Origin: an uncultured Bacteroidaceae bacterium | GTDB taxonomy: Bacteria; Bacteroidota; Bacteroidia; Bacteroidales; Bacteroidaceae | NCBI GenBank assembly: GCA_934364765.1 | Contig: CAKRMO010000100.1 | Location: forward strand, 1-5,146 | DNA: 5,146 nt | Reading direction: 5' to 3' | Part shown: positions 4,512-5,146 of the stretch, one piece after another | Layout of the letters: each line of letters begins with the position of its first letter | How positions within the stretch are numbered: the stretch's first letter is position 1 | The notes under the pieces: generated by a model | The model's input: only the letters and a program-made list of their open reading frames with translations | Told to the model about the DNA's origin: nothing | Database searches by the model: none | Made by a program: the position numbers and the translations under genes

Positions 4512-5146
4512 TTAGTCAGTTGCGTCGCGGAAAAAGTCGAGCATCGCCATAATCTCGTCCTTCGACGCGGTGCAGTCAAGCTCGATTTTGCCTATTCCGG
4601 AAAGGAGCGTGAAGTTTATGACGCCGCCGGTGTTCTTTTTGTCGTGGCGCATGAGTTCGTAAAGGCGGTCGTAGTCCTTGCAGGTGTATGCAATGCTGCC
4701 GTAGTTCTGGCGTATGTATGCAATGGTCTGCTGCATCTGCGCTGACGGGAAGTTTTTCTTTGTCTTGCTTAGGAACAGCTCGCACACCATTCCCCATGCC
4801 ACGGCATATCCGTGAAGCGCCGGGCGTTGCCTGGCGAGCGCGAAGCTTTCGAGCGCGTGGCCTGCGGTGTGCCCCACGTTCAGGGCCTTGCGTATTCCGT
4901 GTTCGTGCGGGTCCTGCCTCACGATGTCCGCCTTTATGTCGATGCTCGCCGCCACCATGTCGTGGAGTTCGGCTATGTCGCAGTCGTTGAAGTTGAAGTT
5001 CATCAGCTGCGCCCAGTTCTTCTCGTTGCTTATAAGCCCGTGTTTTATCATTTCGGCGTACCCCGAGAGAAGGTTGTGCGTGTCGAGCGAGTGCAGAAAC
5101 CCTGTGTCAACAATCACGCGGCGCGGCGCGTTGAACACACCTATTT
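4512..5146 (-). CDS. aroB: 3-dehydroquinate synthase, C-terminal part (5' end outside window)
   Basis: AroB is the NAD- and metal-dependent cytoplasmic enzyme that turns DAHP into 3-dehydroquinate, step two of the shikimate pathway to aromatic amino acids. About 210 C-terminal residues are visible. The frame is open to the window edge and reads IG-VFNAPRR before the GTG at 5138, matching the internal family pattern MIGxFxxP, so that GTG is not the start. Counting it as residue 1, the metal ligands are Glu29 (SGYAEMIKHG), His90 (NVGHTAGHALE) and His109 (LHGYAVAWGM). The active-site basic residues include Lys32 and the HDKKN pair (167-168). The family's usual HGEAVA reads HGYAVA here; the metal-binding His is kept. 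The end (GGVINFTLLSGIGKIELD) is typical and complete. It heads the visible aroB-lipoprotein-murF set, with a gap of 12 bp to the next start; its promoter lies outside the window. Confidence 0.95.
   Translation of the reverse strand, partial: IGVFNAPRRVIVDTGFLHSLDTHNLLSGYAEMIKHGLISNEKNWAQLMNFNFNDCDIAELHDMVAASIDIKADIVRQDPHEHGIRKALNVGHTAGHALESFALARQRPALHGYAVAWGMVCELFLSKTKKNFPSAQMQQTIAYIRQNYGSIAYTCKDYDRLYELMRHDKKNTGGVINFTLLSGIGKIELDCTASKDEIMAMLDFFRDATD

Noticed and set aside
5136..5138. GTG as the start codon of aroB
   Set aside because: The frame continues upstream to the window edge with family-typical residues (Ile-Gly before Val-Phe-Asn), and a start here would remove the whole NAD-binding half.
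1..5146. CRISPR array, tRNA or rRNA genes
   Set aside because: No regularly spaced repeats, cloverleaf-like segments or conserved rRNA stretches were seen on either strand.

Overview
The window looks like chromosomal DNA of a member of the Bacteroidota, probably Bacteroidales. The signs are promoter elements of the Bacteroidetes type (TAnnTTTG at -7, TTTG at -33), no Shine-Dalgarno sequences before any start, a TonB-dependent receptor with an N-terminal carboxypeptidase-regulatory-like domain, and a murF that is not next to other cell-division genes. All supported genes lie on the minus strand, so gene order is described from right to left.

Right part (5146 to 2304): a tightly packed set aroB (5' end cut by the window edge) - DUF3298-type lipoprotein - murF. 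The gaps are 12 and 30 bp and no internal terminator is visible, so the three are probably one operon. AroB makes 3-dehydroquinate in the shikimate pathway, MurF adds D-Ala-D-Ala to the peptidoglycan precursor, and the lipoprotein is an envelope protein of unknown job. A GC-rich hairpin followed by six T on the minus strand (2235-2274) ends the set.

Middle (2303 to 1183): a non-coding stretch of about 370 bp holding the murF terminator, two further strong hairpins (2101-2180), a possible extra promoter element and a textbook promoter. This promoter drives a compact type II toxin-antitoxin pair, a ribbon-helix-helix antitoxin and a YafQ/RelE-like toxin, whose coding regions overlap by 4 bp (ATGA). 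A 9-bp perfect inverted repeat (11 bp with one mismatch) brackets the pair, which may mark it as an inserted cassette.

Left part (1182 to 1): the first 394 residues of an outer-membrane TonB-dependent receptor, with signal peptide, carboxypeptidase-like domain, plug domain and the start of the barrel. It has its own -7 element and runs out of the window.

I see no clearly novel system. The parts most worth a second look are the hairpin cluster with T-runs on the strand opposite the genes, the toxin-antitoxin promoter/operator with its bracketing repeats, and the cysteine-containing lipoprotein between aroB and murF.
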